From positions 194,536 through 258,535 of the forward strand of contig JACKEV010000018.1 in NCBI GenBank assembly GCA_020632795.1: DNA of 64,000 nucleotides, written 5' to 3'. The stretch's first letter is position 1. Each line of letters starts with the position of its first letter. Positions 9,651-16,926 of the stretch are shown one piece after another. Source of the DNA: Alphaproteobacteria bacterium (GTDB lineage Bacteria; Myxococcota_A; UBA796; CAJQPC01). The notes beneath the pieces were generated by a model. It saw nothing but the letters and a program-made list of their open reading frames with translations, did no database searches and was not told where the DNA came from. Made by a program: the position numbers and the translations under genes.

Positions 9651-9938
9651 ATGTGTACACAAGACGACCGCCCCGAGACCCAGGCCCTCCGCGAGATCGC
9701 CAGCCGCGCCTCCAGCCTCTTCGTGCTGGGCGACGCCCTGGACGAGGCCTTCGAGAAGAACGCCGCCGCCGCCAACGCCCTGAGCGAGCGCTGGTGCTCG
9801 GGCGAGGACCCGGATCCGCGCCCGCTGCTCGACGCCCACGCGCGCCTGTGCGCCCTGATCGACTACGCCAAGGGCCTCGCCGACAACCAGGGCCGTGAGC
9901 TTCACGACCTGAGCATCACCCTCGGCACGCGAGCCTGA
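9651..9938 (+). CDS. Small helical protein of unknown function
   Basis: 95 residues from ATG 9651 (MCTQDDRPETQ); the frame is open further upstream but that part lacks coding character. The sequence is acidic and predicted helical (ALREIASRASSLFVLGDALD; LDAHARLCALIDYAKGLADN). No family is recognised. It stands between the two copies of the three-gene cassette and is followed 8 bp after its stop by an exceptionally strong hairpin at 9946-9999. The ribosome site is weak. It could be cargo of the same mobile segment. Confidence 0.5.
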   Translation: MCTQDDRPETQALREIASRASSLFVLGDALDEAFEKNAAAANALSERWCSGEDPDPRPLLDAHARLCALIDYAKGLADNQGRELHDLSITLGTRA

Positions 9939-9945
9939 CCTCCAC

Positions 9946-9999
9946 GGCTTCCATGCCCTTCCATCGGATCTGGAGGTTCGTGGAAGGCGCATGGAAGCC
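9946..9999. repeat. Strong 18-bp hairpin behind the small gene
   Basis: GGCTTCCATGC (9946-9956) pairs perfectly with GCATGGAAGCC (9989-9999), and CCTTCCA (9957-9963) pairs with TGGAAGG (9981-9987). Only one base (9988) is bulged, so the arms make an 18-bp stem around a 17-nt loop. There is no T-run on the plus strand, so it is not a canonical intrinsic terminator. Terminator, structured RNA and recombination site all remain possible. Confidence 0.6.
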
Positions 10000-10396
10000 C
10001 TGGTGGTGGCCGATTCCGGCGACCGCGCCCTCCACGAGGCCCTGGAAGCGTGGGAGCGCTCCTCAAGGGGTCCAAAACAGATCCGTGGGGAGCAGATCGT
10101 GCACACATCAGCGCCCTCGGGCGCCGACGCACCGGGCTCTCTCGCGCCGCTGAGGCCGCCTGAGCGCGTGAACTCCCCTGTTCTCGCGCCTCTCGATGAC
10201 CGATCCCGAAAATTCACTTCTCGATCACCGGCGTCCCAACAGCGCTCTCGGCCGATCTGAGCCCTCCTTCGATGTGGACTTCCACGCACCGCCCCACCTC
10301 AAGACCCCATCTGTCCCCGAAAACAACCCTCTCCCCCAGAGAACGGTCAAGATCCCGCCTCCATCCACCCGCATGGAAGCGCCCCCCAAGGGCGCC
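10000..10396. other. Intergenic stretch between the two cassettes
   Basis: About 400 bp with short open frames on both strands that do not look coding. It contains a 10-bp palindrome GGAGCGCTCC at 10053-10062. Nothing else could be supported. Confidence 0.4.
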
Positions 10397-10846
10397 TCAC
10401 TCCGGCCACCGCCGGATGACCTGCCGCGCCAATCCCCGCCCCCGCAGGAGCTGCTCCGGTTTCGGCCACAGCCGCCCCGTCGACCACACGAAGGCGTAGC
10501 CGTCCTTCGACATGCCCTCCACCAGATCCTCCACCATGTTCATCACGTCCGAGGTCACCAGCCCGAGCTCGTCGTCGTACAGCTCGCGGTCGATGGCGTC
10601 CAGCGCCGCGACCACGGTGTCGAGCTGCTCCACGGTGGGGTTGATCTCCCCGCGCTCCAGCTTGCTGAGCATCGACTGCGGCCAGAGCAGCCGCTCGGCC
10701 AGCTCGGTCTGCTTCACCCGCAGCCGACGGCGAAAGTGGGCCAGCACCGTGCCGATCAGCTCAGGCATCAGGACGAGGCGCCCCTCGCCGAAGGACACCG
10801 GGCGCGCGGGCACGAAGCGAGGCGGGCGATCGATCTTTCGAGGCAT
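10397..10846 (-). CDS. XRE-type HTH regulator of cassette copy 2
   Basis: The ATG at 10846 (MPRKIDRPPRF) is chosen because it matches the start of the paralogue at 7930 and leaves the palindrome at 10880-10897 in the promoter; a frame from 10879 would overlap it. 149 residues. The helix-turn-helix spans about 35-80 (LRVKQTELAERLLWPQSMLS then KLERGEINPTVEQLD). The C-terminal half (YDDELGLVTSDVMNMVEDLV) is paralogous in layout to copy 1 but divergent. It probably binds the palindrome between it and the coiled-coil gene to repress both directions. Confidence 0.78.
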   Translation of the reverse strand: MPRKIDRPPRFVPARPVSFGEGRLVLMPELIGTVLAHFRRRLRVKQTELAERLLWPQSMLSKLERGEINPTVEQLDTVVAALDAIDRELYDDELGLVTSDVMNMVEDLVEGMSKDGYAFVWSTGRLWPKPEQLLRGRGLARQVIRRWPE

Positions 10847-10879
10847 GTGAATTTTTCTCTTGGCGGGTCGTAAAGTCAT

Positions 10880-10897
10880 CCTTAGAATATTCTAAGG
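10880..10897. promoter_or_regulatory. Perfect 18-bp palindrome, candidate operator
   Basis: CCTTAGAATATTCTAAGG is a perfect palindrome, and strikingly AT-rich for this DNA. It lies 34 bp upstream of the regulator's ATG (minus strand) and 12 bp upstream of the coiled-coil gene's ATG at 10909, merging with the latter's AAGGAGG ribosome site. A dimeric XRE repressor bound here would block both transcription and translation initiation of the coiled-coil gene. Confidence 0.65.
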
Positions 10898-10908
10898 AGG
10901 GAATCTCG

Positions 10909-11418
10909 ATGACAAGAAGACCATCTAACCCGACCTACACGAACGTGCGCCGCACCGAGCAGCTCCTGAAGCTGGCGGCCCGGATGGACGAGGGCTACGT
11001 CACGCTCTCGCTGCTGGAGAAGGGCAACCGGGAGACCACGGTGGCCCGCCGCGCGGTCGACGACGCTCAAGAGCTGGCGTACTGGCTGCGTCATCGCCTC
11101 GCGGCGGTGCTGCCCGACCAGCCTGACGTGCGGATGCGTTTCCGCGTCTACGCGCCCGGCGGCCGGCCGATCCGAAGCGCGGTGCTGCGCCGGACCCAGC
11201 CCGAGCCGCCGCCGCCGCCCGAGCACCACCGACGCAGCCCGCAGAGCGTCGTCTGCCGCCGCTGCATCGACCGGGACGAGCTGATTCGGAGCCTGCAGAA
11301 GCGGATCGTCCAGTCCAAGACCGAGAACGCCCGGATGCGGCTGGCGCTGGAGCGCTCCGAGGCGAAGCTCGCGCAGCACGAGGCTCTCGTCGAGCACATC
11401 AACCGGCTGGAGGCGTGA
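10909..11418 (+). CDS. Coiled-coil protein of cassette copy 2, unknown function
   Basis: 169 residues from an ATG with a good AAGGAGG. The N-terminal part (NRETTVARRAV, RFRVYAPGGRPIRSAVLR) is shared with the copy at 7978; the C-terminal 55 residues form a shorter charged coiled coil (LIRSLQKRIVQSKTENARMR onward). A single CRRC sits before the coil. It is therefore a shortened paralogue of the 276-residue protein of copy 1. Its TGA overlaps the next ATG. No enzymatic motif is visible. Confidence 0.65.
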   Translation: MTRRPSNPTYTNVRRTEQLLKLAARMDEGYVTLSLLEKGNRETTVARRAVDDAQELAYWLRHRLAAVLPDQPDVRMRFRVYAPGGRPIRSAVLRRTQPEPPPPPEHHRRSPQSVVCRRCIDRDELIRSLQKRIVQSKTENARMRLALERSEAKLAQHEALVEHINRLEA

Positions 11419-11867
11419 TGAAGCTCGTCCCTGCCATCCCGCTCTCCCTGGTGCGCTCCGCTCGGGCCGAGTTCGACCCACCCCGCTTCGACGGCGAGGA
11501 CTGCGGCGACGGCCCCGAGCGCGAGGTCACCCTCAGCGCCCCCCGCCGTCGCACCCAGGGCGAGCGCCTGCGCCGGCTCCACGTCCGCGCGGTGCTCTAC
11601 GGCAGCCCCGACACCTGCTGCTCGGCGGTCGAGTTCGCCGACGCGATGGGCATGCGGGAGGGCGACGCCCGCGCTCTCCAGCCCCTGGGCCTCCGTCGCC
11701 TCGGTCGAAGCCTCCGGGCCCCCTTCGGAGCCTGGCTCGACGCCCTCTTCGGAGCGGACCCCTCCGATGATGCCGACCCCATCGCGCTTCCCGCGCCTCG
11801 GCCTGCAAGCCGGCGCCGCCGCTCGGGCCCTCGGAAGCTCAAGCCTCTCGGCGGCCGCCGCCGCTGA
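11418..11867 (+). CDS. Small basic protein with HTH-like stretch, cassette copy 2
   Basis: 149 residues, ATG overlapping the upstream TGA (TGATG) exactly as in copy 1. The conserved core LRRLHVRAVLYGSPDTCCSA, ADAMGMREGDARALQPLG, RSLRAPFGAWLDALF aligns without gaps to the protein at 8808. The N-terminal extension and the basic RRRRSGPRKLKPLGGRRR tail differ. Conservation of this gene and of the coupled overlap in both copies argues that it is a working part of the cassette. The integrase starts 43 bp downstream, so the cassette and integrase may share a transcript. Confidence 0.65.
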   Translation: MKLVPAIPLSLVRSARAEFDPPRFDGEDCGDGPEREVTLSAPRRRTQGERLRRLHVRAVLYGSPDTCCSAVEFADAMGMREGDARALQPLGLRRLGRSLRAPFGAWLDALFGADPSDDADPIALPAPRPASRRRRSGPRKLKPLGGRRR

Positions 11868-11909
11868 CCCCCTCTCCCCCGCGAGCCAACCCAAAGGAAC
11901 CTGGAGAAC

Positions 11910-13040
11910 ATGAACAAACCCATCCGACCCAAACCCGCCGAGATCGGCGATGTCCGCATCAGCGTCGTGCGCGGCCCCCGCCACGACGGCAAATGGTATT
12001 GGCGCGGCCGCCGCAAAGGCCGCCGCGACACGCTGTGGACGGGCTGGGCGACCCGCCGCGAGGCGATGGCCGCCGTCGCCAGGCTGGTCGCCAAGGGCCT
12101 GCCCCACCCGGTCGCCCCCGCGTTGCCCGAGATCGCCACGACCCAGGAGCTGCTGAGCACCTGGATCGAGCGCCAGGAGCGCCGCGCCGACCTCAAGCCC
12201 AAGACGGTGACCCACTACACCCTCTGCGCCCGCCACCTCGTCGCGTGGCTGGGCGAGCTGCCCGTCACCGACCTCAACCGCGCGACCCTGGAGCGCTACC
12301 GCGACGAGCGTCTGCGCGAAGGGGCCTCACCCCGGGCCATCACCCAGGAGTTCAAGCGCCTGCGCTCGGCCTGGGCATGGGCCCGGGACTGCGGGCTCAT
12401 CGACGGCGGCGTGCTGCCCAGGGTCAAGGTCCGCGTCAACGGCTACCGCATCAACCACCGGACGCCGACCCCCGAGGACGTCCGCGCCGTGCTCCAGCAC
12501 CTCGACGGGGACGTCCTCCTCGCCGTGCGGCTGCTCGCGGTGACCGGGGCGCGGATCTCCGAGGTCTGCGGGCTGCGGCGCGTCGACGTGCTCGTCTCCA
12601 CCTCCGAGCTGGTCCTGCGGGGCAAGACCGGGCCTCGGCGGTTCCCGTTGCCGGAGGGCGTGCTGGCGGTGCTCTCCCGGCGGGCCGATGGCACCGAGGC
12701 GTCACTGCTGGCGCTGCCCGTCAAGGCCCAGGACGGCATCCGCAACGCGCTGACCCGAGCCTGCGCCGACGCGGGTGTCGAGGCGTTCACGCCCCACGGC
12801 CTCCGGCGCATGGTCGTCGACCGGATGGCCCGGCGGGGGGTCGACATCGCGACCGCTGCCAGCCTGACCGGCCACAGCCCCGAGGTGATGCTTCGGCACT
12901 ACCGGAAGGTGACGCAGCGGGACCGGGAGGAGGCGGTGATCAAGGCGGGGCTGGGGGACTTGGGGGAGGTCGGGTACGAGTCGGGAGACGAGGATGTGGT
13001 CACAGATGAGGGGCACACGGGTGGTAAGGAGGCTGAATGA
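11910..13040 (+). CDS. Tyrosine recombinase / phage-type integrase
   Basis: 376 residues. N-terminal DNA-binding region, SAM-like core-binding domain (about 75-165: STWIERQERRADLKPKTVTH) and catalytic domain (about 185-350). The catalytic residues are visible: Arg in LAVTGARISEVCGLR, the HGLRR box (His and Arg), GHSPEVMLRHY with the second His and the Tyr nucleophile. This is complete, so the enzyme is probably active in site-specific integration and excision. It follows the second cassette by 43 bp. Together they look like an integrative element or its remnant; the attachment sites were not identified. Confidence 0.88.
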   Translation: MNKPIRPKPAEIGDVRISVVRGPRHDGKWYWRGRRKGRRDTLWTGWATRREAMAAVARLVAKGLPHPVAPALPEIATTQELLSTWIERQERRADLKPKTVTHYTLCARHLVAWLGELPVTDLNRATLERYRDERLREGASPRAITQEFKRLRSAWAWARDCGLIDGGVLPRVKVRVNGYRINHRTPTPEDVRAVLQHLDGDVLLAVRLLAVTGARISEVCGLRRVDVLVSTSELVLRGKTGPRRFPLPEGVLAVLSRRADGTEASLLALPVKAQDGIRNALTRACADAGVEAFTPHGLRRMVVDRMARRGVDIATAASLTGHSPEVMLRHYRKVTQRDREEAVIKAGLGDLGEVGYESGDEDVVTDEGHTGGKEAE

Positions 13041-13116
13041 CAGGTGGATTGGGAGTCCGTCCAGAAAGACCTCGGCGAAGGGCCGGGAAGGGTCGCCCCG
13101 CCTCCGGCGCGGGTCC

Positions 13117-13361
13117 GACTCCGAGGACGCAGAGGGCCCATCCAGGGCTGAAGAGGCCTCGGAGGGGTTGGAGGTCCGGCTTGCGTAGAGACGCGTGGCC
13201 GCGATGAAGCGCCGTCGCTTCTTGTAGACCTCTGAATTCTATATCAAGGATTACAAGAACCTCTGTGGCTTCCTCGCGGGCCGCGCGCCGGGATGTGACG
13301 TCTACCACCGATCCTTCGGGGCCTCCCTTGTCCGGGACGGACCCTCTGCGTCCTCGGAGTC
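13117..13361. repeat. Long imperfect inverted repeat (nested hairpin) behind the integrase
   Basis: The outer arms are a perfect 20-bp inverted repeat: GACTCCGAGGACGCAGAGGG at 13117-13136 and its reverse complement at 13342-13361. Similarity continues inward for about 30 more base pairs with mismatches. A further block (around 13192-13210 versus the opposite strand of about 13263-13285) is again complementary with a small shift. An inner perfect 8-bp repeat TTCTTGTA (13219-13226) / TACAAGAA (13252-13259) has exactly the same centre (13239). The whole region therefore folds as one long hairpin with an AT-rich tip. It starts 77 bp after the integrase stop. Confidence 0.65.
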
Positions 13362-13418
13362 CTGGATGGACGACCGCTCCCGCCCTACCCCAGAAGGCAA
13401 CTTCACCCTGCCCACCCC

Positions 13419-14117
13419 CTACAACCGCCGCCCCAGCACCTCCCGCAGCCGCTCGGCCAGGTCCGGCCCGTCGTCCACCACGCCGTGGCTGGGCACCAGG
13501 CGGGTCGGCGGGGCGGCCTCCAGCTTCGCCTCGAAGTAGCGCCGGATCGCCTTCTTGTCGCCGCGAACCAGCATCAGCGCCAGGGTGTTGACGTTCAGGC
13601 CCGGCGTCACGCGGAACAGCTTGAAGGCCATGCGTACGGGGAAGCTCTTCGGCCAGGCGGCGGCGTTGCAGAGCGCCTCGTTGGTGAACCAGGTGACGCC
13701 GTCGTCCCGGCGGGTGACCAGGTGGACGTCGGGCTGGCCCATGCCCTCGGCCTCCTCGACGGTGACGCCCTCGGGCAGCAGCGCGGCCAGCGCGTCGAGG
13801 TCGGAGAGCGGGGGCAGCTCCTTGTGGAGCTTGCCGATGTGCGCGATGGCGGCCTTGGGCGCGTAGAGCCCGGCCTCGGGGTAGCGGGCGTGCCAGGCGG
13901 GCATGCCCATGTTGTGGTACGCGCCGGGGGAGACGATGGCGCGGACCTGCCCGAGCTGGTCGACGGCCTCGAAGTCATCGGGCCCCAGGTCGGTGCCCGG
14001 GCCCAGGACGAGCAGGCCACCCTCCGGCAGGCTCACCAGCGCGGTGTTGATGCGGTTGCCGTTGGAGTCGTAGGGGCGGATCCGGATGCCGTCGCCGACC
14101 TGCTCGATGGGGGTCAT
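13419..14117 (-). CDS. Metallo-beta-lactamase-like protein (DUF4336-like)
   Basis: 232 residues. The pattern PEGGLLVLGPGTDLGPDDF, then VSPGAYHNMGMPAWHARYPE and a late LVPSHG resembles DUF4336 proteins, which have a metallo-beta-lactamase fold without the full HxHxDH metal site. Here only single His residues (YHNM, SHG) remain at the expected places, so hydrolase activity is doubtful. There is no signal peptide. The gene faces away from the IS110 element, whose left end lies in its upstream region. Function unknown; the family call rests on pattern only. Confidence 0.5.
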   Translation of the reverse strand: MTPIEQVGDGIRIRPYDSNGNRINTALVSLPEGGLLVLGPGTDLGPDDFEAVDQLGQVRAIVSPGAYHNMGMPAWHARYPEAGLYAPKAAIAHIGKLHKELPPLSDLDALAALLPEGVTVEEAEGMGQPDVHLVTRRDDGVTWFTNEALCNAAAWPKSFPVRMAFKLFRVTPGLNVNTLALMLVRGDKKAIRRYFEAKLEAAPPTRLVPSHGVVDDGPDLAERLREVLGRRL

Positions 14118-14245
14118 GGGGGGCTACTATGCCTCCAAGGCCCTGGCGGGCCGTGAGAGCGTGAACGTGTTTTGTGGGGTGCGGCGTCCCAGGACACCCG
14201 TAATCGGGGGCTTGCGGCACGACCGCGTCATGGAGTTTCGGTCCG

Positions 14246-14323
14246 GACGCCCACCCCACGCCCGCGAATTACAACATGCGGCTTCGACTGCGCAATTCAG
14301 TAGCCAGCGGCGGGGTGGGCGTC
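14246..14323 (+). ncRNA. Candidate IS110 bridge-RNA structure upstream of the transposase
   Basis: GACGCCCACCCC (14246-14257) and GGGGTGGGCGTC (14312-14323) form a perfect 12-bp stem enclosing 54 nt. Inside, GAATT (14266-14270)/AATTC (14294-14298) and TGCG (14277-14280)/CGCA (14291-14294) give an inner stem-loop with an unpaired internal loop. IS110-group elements are known to encode a guide (bridge) RNA in the non-coding stretch before the recombinase gene, built from stem-loops with internal guide loops. Position and architecture fit; expression and guide content are not shown. Confidence 0.4.
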
Positions 14324-14369
14324 TCCGGAGCCCCGGGTCGCCACCCACCCAGAAGGAAGGAGAGAAGCG

Positions 14370-15590
14370 ATGACCGAGGAGAGCGTGAGCGCGGTCCAGC
14401 AGACCGCCCGCACCTTCGTCGGCGTCGATGTCGCCAGCAGGAAGCTTGACGTCGTCTACGTCGACGCCACGGGGAGCCCCGTGAGGCCCCGCCAGACGCT
14501 CGCGAACGACCCGCAGGGTTTTGCCGAGCTGCTGAGGAGCATCGAGCCCTTGGAGGGCCCGGTGCTGCTGGGCTGCGAGTCGACAGCGGCCTACCATCGA
14601 CCACTGCTGGTGGCGCTGGAGGGCAGCGGCGTGGCGGTGGTGGAGCTCAACCCCCTGACCATCAAGCAGTTCACGAAGCTGAAGCTGCGGGGCTCTCGCA
14701 GCGACCGCACGGACTCCAACGACATCGCGCAGTACCTGCGGACGTTCCGGCCAGCGCCGAAGGCCTTGCCGGAGCGCTTGCGGCGAGAGCTGTCGATGGC
14801 AGTGCGGACGCGGCGCCGCCTGGTGGAGGAGCGGACGCGCCTGCTCAACCGCCTTCGTCGGCGCTTGGCCGAGCTGCTCCCCGGCTTCACGCGCCGGTTT
14901 CGGGGGAAGACCCCCTTGTGGCTGAGCACGCTCTTGGAGGCCTTCCCTTCGCCTGAGCGGCTGCTGGCGGCCACCGAGGCCGACCTGGCGGAGCTGCGGA
15001 CTCCCAGGGGGGGCCGAGTTCGCCTGAAACACCTCCAGCGGCTGCAGGAGCTGGCCACCATGACGCTTGAGCCACACTGGTCGCGGATCGTGCAGCAGAC
15101 GGTCGTGCAACTCACCCGCGCGATCCGTCGCTGCTACGAGGACGTCCAGGAGCTGGAGTCGCTCATCCAGGCGCACGTACGAGAGCACGCCAAGGACCAC
15201 GTTCTGCTGACCATCCCAGGGGTCGGAGAGCTCACGCTCGCCGTCCTGCTGGCCGAAGCCGGTGATCCCCACCGCTTCGCGACGGTCGACAAGTTCATCG
15301 GCTACTGCGGGCTCTACCCCGGGTCGAAGCGCAGCGGAGACGGGGGCTACAGCACGCGCATGGTGCGCAAGGGCAACCGAATGCTGCGCCTCCAGATCCT
15401 CCTCGCCTCGACCACCGCGAGGCAGTTCAACGCGCCCGTCCGCGCCTTCTACAGGCGCAAGGTCGAGCAGGGCAAGTCGAGCGGGACAGCCGGTGGCGCG
15501 GCCGGGCGGAAGTTCGCAGCGCAGATCTACGCCGTCTGGCGCTCCGGGAGGCCCTTCGAGCCCGAGTATGAGAGGCCGCCCACCTCTTGA
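14370..15590 (+). CDS. IS110-family transposase / RNA-guided recombinase
   Basis: 406 residues, ATG with AAGGAAGGAGAG upstream. N-terminal RuvC-like DEDD domain: GVDVASRKLDVVYVD, GCESTAAYHRPL, and SDRTDSNDIAQYL supply the acidic residues. A coiled-coil linker (about 140-240) leads to the C-terminal Transposase_20 domain: LLTIPGVGELTLAVLLAEAG, FIGYCGLYPGSKRSG and the catalytic Ser region, then GNRMLRLQILLAST. Length is normal for the family (about 400) and no frameshift is seen, so the element may be active. A 252-bp non-coding leader separates it from the divergent gene at 14117. Element ends could not be fixed because IS110 elements lack terminal inverted repeats. Confidence 0.92.
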   Translation: MTEESVSAVQQTARTFVGVDVASRKLDVVYVDATGSPVRPRQTLANDPQGFAELLRSIEPLEGPVLLGCESTAAYHRPLLVALEGSGVAVVELNPLTIKQFTKLKLRGSRSDRTDSNDIAQYLRTFRPAPKALPERLRRELSMAVRTRRRLVEERTRLLNRLRRRLAELLPGFTRRFRGKTPLWLSTLLEAFPSPERLLAATEADLAELRTPRGGRVRLKHLQRLQELATMTLEPHWSRIVQQTVVQLTRAIRRCYEDVQELESLIQAHVREHAKDHVLLTIPGVGELTLAVLLAEAGDPHRFATVDKFIGYCGLYPGSKRSGDGGYSTRMVRKGNRMLRLQILLASTTARQFNAPVRAFYRRKVEQGKSSGTAGGAAGRKFAAQIYAVWRSGRPFEPEYERPPTS

Positions 15591-15597
15591 TGTAGAC

Positions 15598-15662
15598 GGA
15601 GGCAGCGCCGCAACAAACTCGTCGAGGGACGAAAGACCTCGATTCCGCAGTCGTCTGCCTCC
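15598..15662 (+). repeat. Nested stem-loops just after the transposase stop
   Basis: GGAGGCAG (15598-15605) pairs with CTGCCTCC (15655-15662), enclosing a second hairpin TCGAGG (15622-15627)/CCTCGA (15637-15642) with a 9-nt GACGAAAGA loop. It begins 7 bp after the IS110 stop codon and may be the right end of the element, a terminator, or part of a non-coding RNA. Confidence 0.4.
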
Positions 15663-16044
15663 AAGCTTCAACCTATCCAAACTAGAAACCTGGCGCACCC
15701 ACAAGTGACCCAAACCCATAAAACCAAAGAGCTTATGAAGCTCGTCGGCCATGCCACCGTCGTCAACGGCCAGGACCGCTGGGGAAGCCCGCTCCGGCGA
15801 AGCCGGTGGCTGGGGGGGGAGGGGCGGGCCTGGGGCCACAGCGGTCCTGGCCGTCGCAGCGCCGCCGACCGGCCGCGCCCACTGTCGTGGGCCACGCAGG
15901 CCGTGACGATTTCGCTTGACGGCGGGGGGCATTACAACTCCTTTGGGACGCCCGCACCATCCCACAGCGGGCAGGGTGGTGTCCATGCGCGCCTCCCTCA
16001 AGGATATGGCACACTCAAGGGGACCTCTTGCGGAGGAGTCCCCC
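15663..16044. other. Intergenic region downstream of the IS110 element
   Basis: About 380 bp. A short AT-rich segment (15680-15745) contains the hyphenated palindrome GAGCTT-ATG-AAGCTC at 15729-15743. The rest is GC-rich and noncoding by eye. The right boundary of the IS element probably lies here but no target duplication could be recognised. Confidence 0.35.
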
Positions 16045-16512
16045 ATGAAGCTCGCCTGGCCCCTGGTGGGCGTCGCGCTGGTCCCGGCCGCGGCCGGGCT
16101 GGCGTTGCGGGAGCCGGAGCCCGAGCCTCCGGTGCGGCGCTCCATTGCGGAGGACGAGGTCCCGCCTTTCGGGCAGTGGGCATGGATCGAGAGCCGGGAC
16201 ATGTACGTGGCGCATCCCCCCCGGGAGGTCATCCGAACGCTGCTGGGCGACGACGTCGTCGATGTCTGCGACGCCTGGTTCGACCAGGGCTATTGGAGCT
16301 GTACGACCGACGGAGGTTGCTTCGGTGTACGGATGACGATGACGGGCAACAGCCAGATGAACATCCCTGGCGCGGCCGACTGCGAGCTTCAGCCTCCAGA
16401 GCGCATCCGGATCGCCGGGCACGACGATAAGACCAGGGGGGCGCTCGATCTGCGACGGGACCCGGAGACCGGGGCGTGGACGGTCTTCCAGAAGCTCCCG
16501 CCGCCACCCTGA
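16045..16512 (+). CDS. Small secreted protein of unknown function
   Basis: 155 residues from ATG 16045, preceded by CGGAGGAG; upstream in-frame codons look noncoding. The N-terminus MKLAWPLVGVALVPAAAGLA is a signal peptide or anchor. The remainder is a small domain with four cysteines (VCDAW, WSCTTDGGCFG, DCELQ) that could form disulfides in the envelope. I recognise no family. It has no obvious operon partner. Confidence 0.6.
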   Translation: MKLAWPLVGVALVPAAAGLALREPEPEPPVRRSIAEDEVPPFGQWAWIESRDMYVAHPPREVIRTLLGDDVVDVCDAWFDQGYWSCTTDGGCFGVRMTMTGNSQMNIPGAADCELQPPERIRIAGHDDKTRGALDLRRDPETGAWTVFQKLPPPP

Positions 16513-16551
16513 TTCGCGGCGCCGCCTTCCATTACGCCCTGACCATCGGCA

Positions 16552-16926
16552 TCACGGAGCCTTGAGCGGCGTCCCGAAGGTCAGGTGGTGCCCGTCGGGG
16601 TCGTGCAGGTCGAAGTCCCGCACGCCGTACTCCCGGTCCTCCGGGGCGGCCACGTCCGTGAGCCCGCGCGCCACCATCGCGGCCCAGGTCGCGTCCACGT
16701 CGGCCACCGAGACGTAGAGGTCGCTCGTCTGCGCCTTGTCGGCCCCGTGCTCGCTCAGGTGCAGGCTGAGGCCATCGCGGCTGACCTGGACGTAGAGCGG
16801 CCAGCCCTCGGCGAAGCGGTGTTCCCAGTCCAGGGTGAAGCCGAGCACCTCCACGTAGAAGCGGGCGCTGGCCGTGGCGTCCTGGACGGTGAAGATGGGC
16901 ACCCAGGCGAGCAGGCGGTCGCTCAC
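16552..16926 (-). CDS. VOC/glyoxalase-fold protein (bleomycin-resistance-like)
   Basis: About 124 residues. The likely start is GTG at 16926, whose GTGA overlaps the stop of the upstream epimerase gene; an ATG at 16944 would extend the overlap. One vicinal-oxygen-chelate domain: VPIFTVQDATASARFYVEVL at the start, LSLHLSEHGAD in the middle and REYGVRDFDLHDPDGHHLTF at the end, the standard pattern of the glyoxalase/bleomycin-resistance superfamily including the final metal-binding Glu region. Substrate unknown. Translational coupling to the epimerase suggests joint expression. Confidence 0.8.
   Translation of the reverse strand: MSDRLLAWVPIFTVQDATASARFYVEVLGFTLDWEHRFAEGWPLYVQVSRDGLSLHLSEHGADKAQTSDLYVSVADVDATWAAMVARGLTDVAAPEDREYGVRDFDLHDPDGHHLTFGTPLKAP

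Noticed and set aside
13041..13418. Attachment site (att) for the integrase
   Set aside because: No direct repeat of a tRNA end or matching core could be found at the other side of the putative element, so only the inverted repeat is reported.
15690..15770. AT-richer segment with a coding-like minus-strand stretch (ADELHKLFGFMGLGHLWVRQ)
   Set aside because: No start, stop context or family could be supported; it may be a remnant of an element but evidence is too thin for a gene call.
14127..16232. 701-residue minus-strand open frame across the IS110 transposase
   Set aside because: It is antisense to an intact transposase with clear motifs; its composition is repetitive and it spans the intergenic regions.
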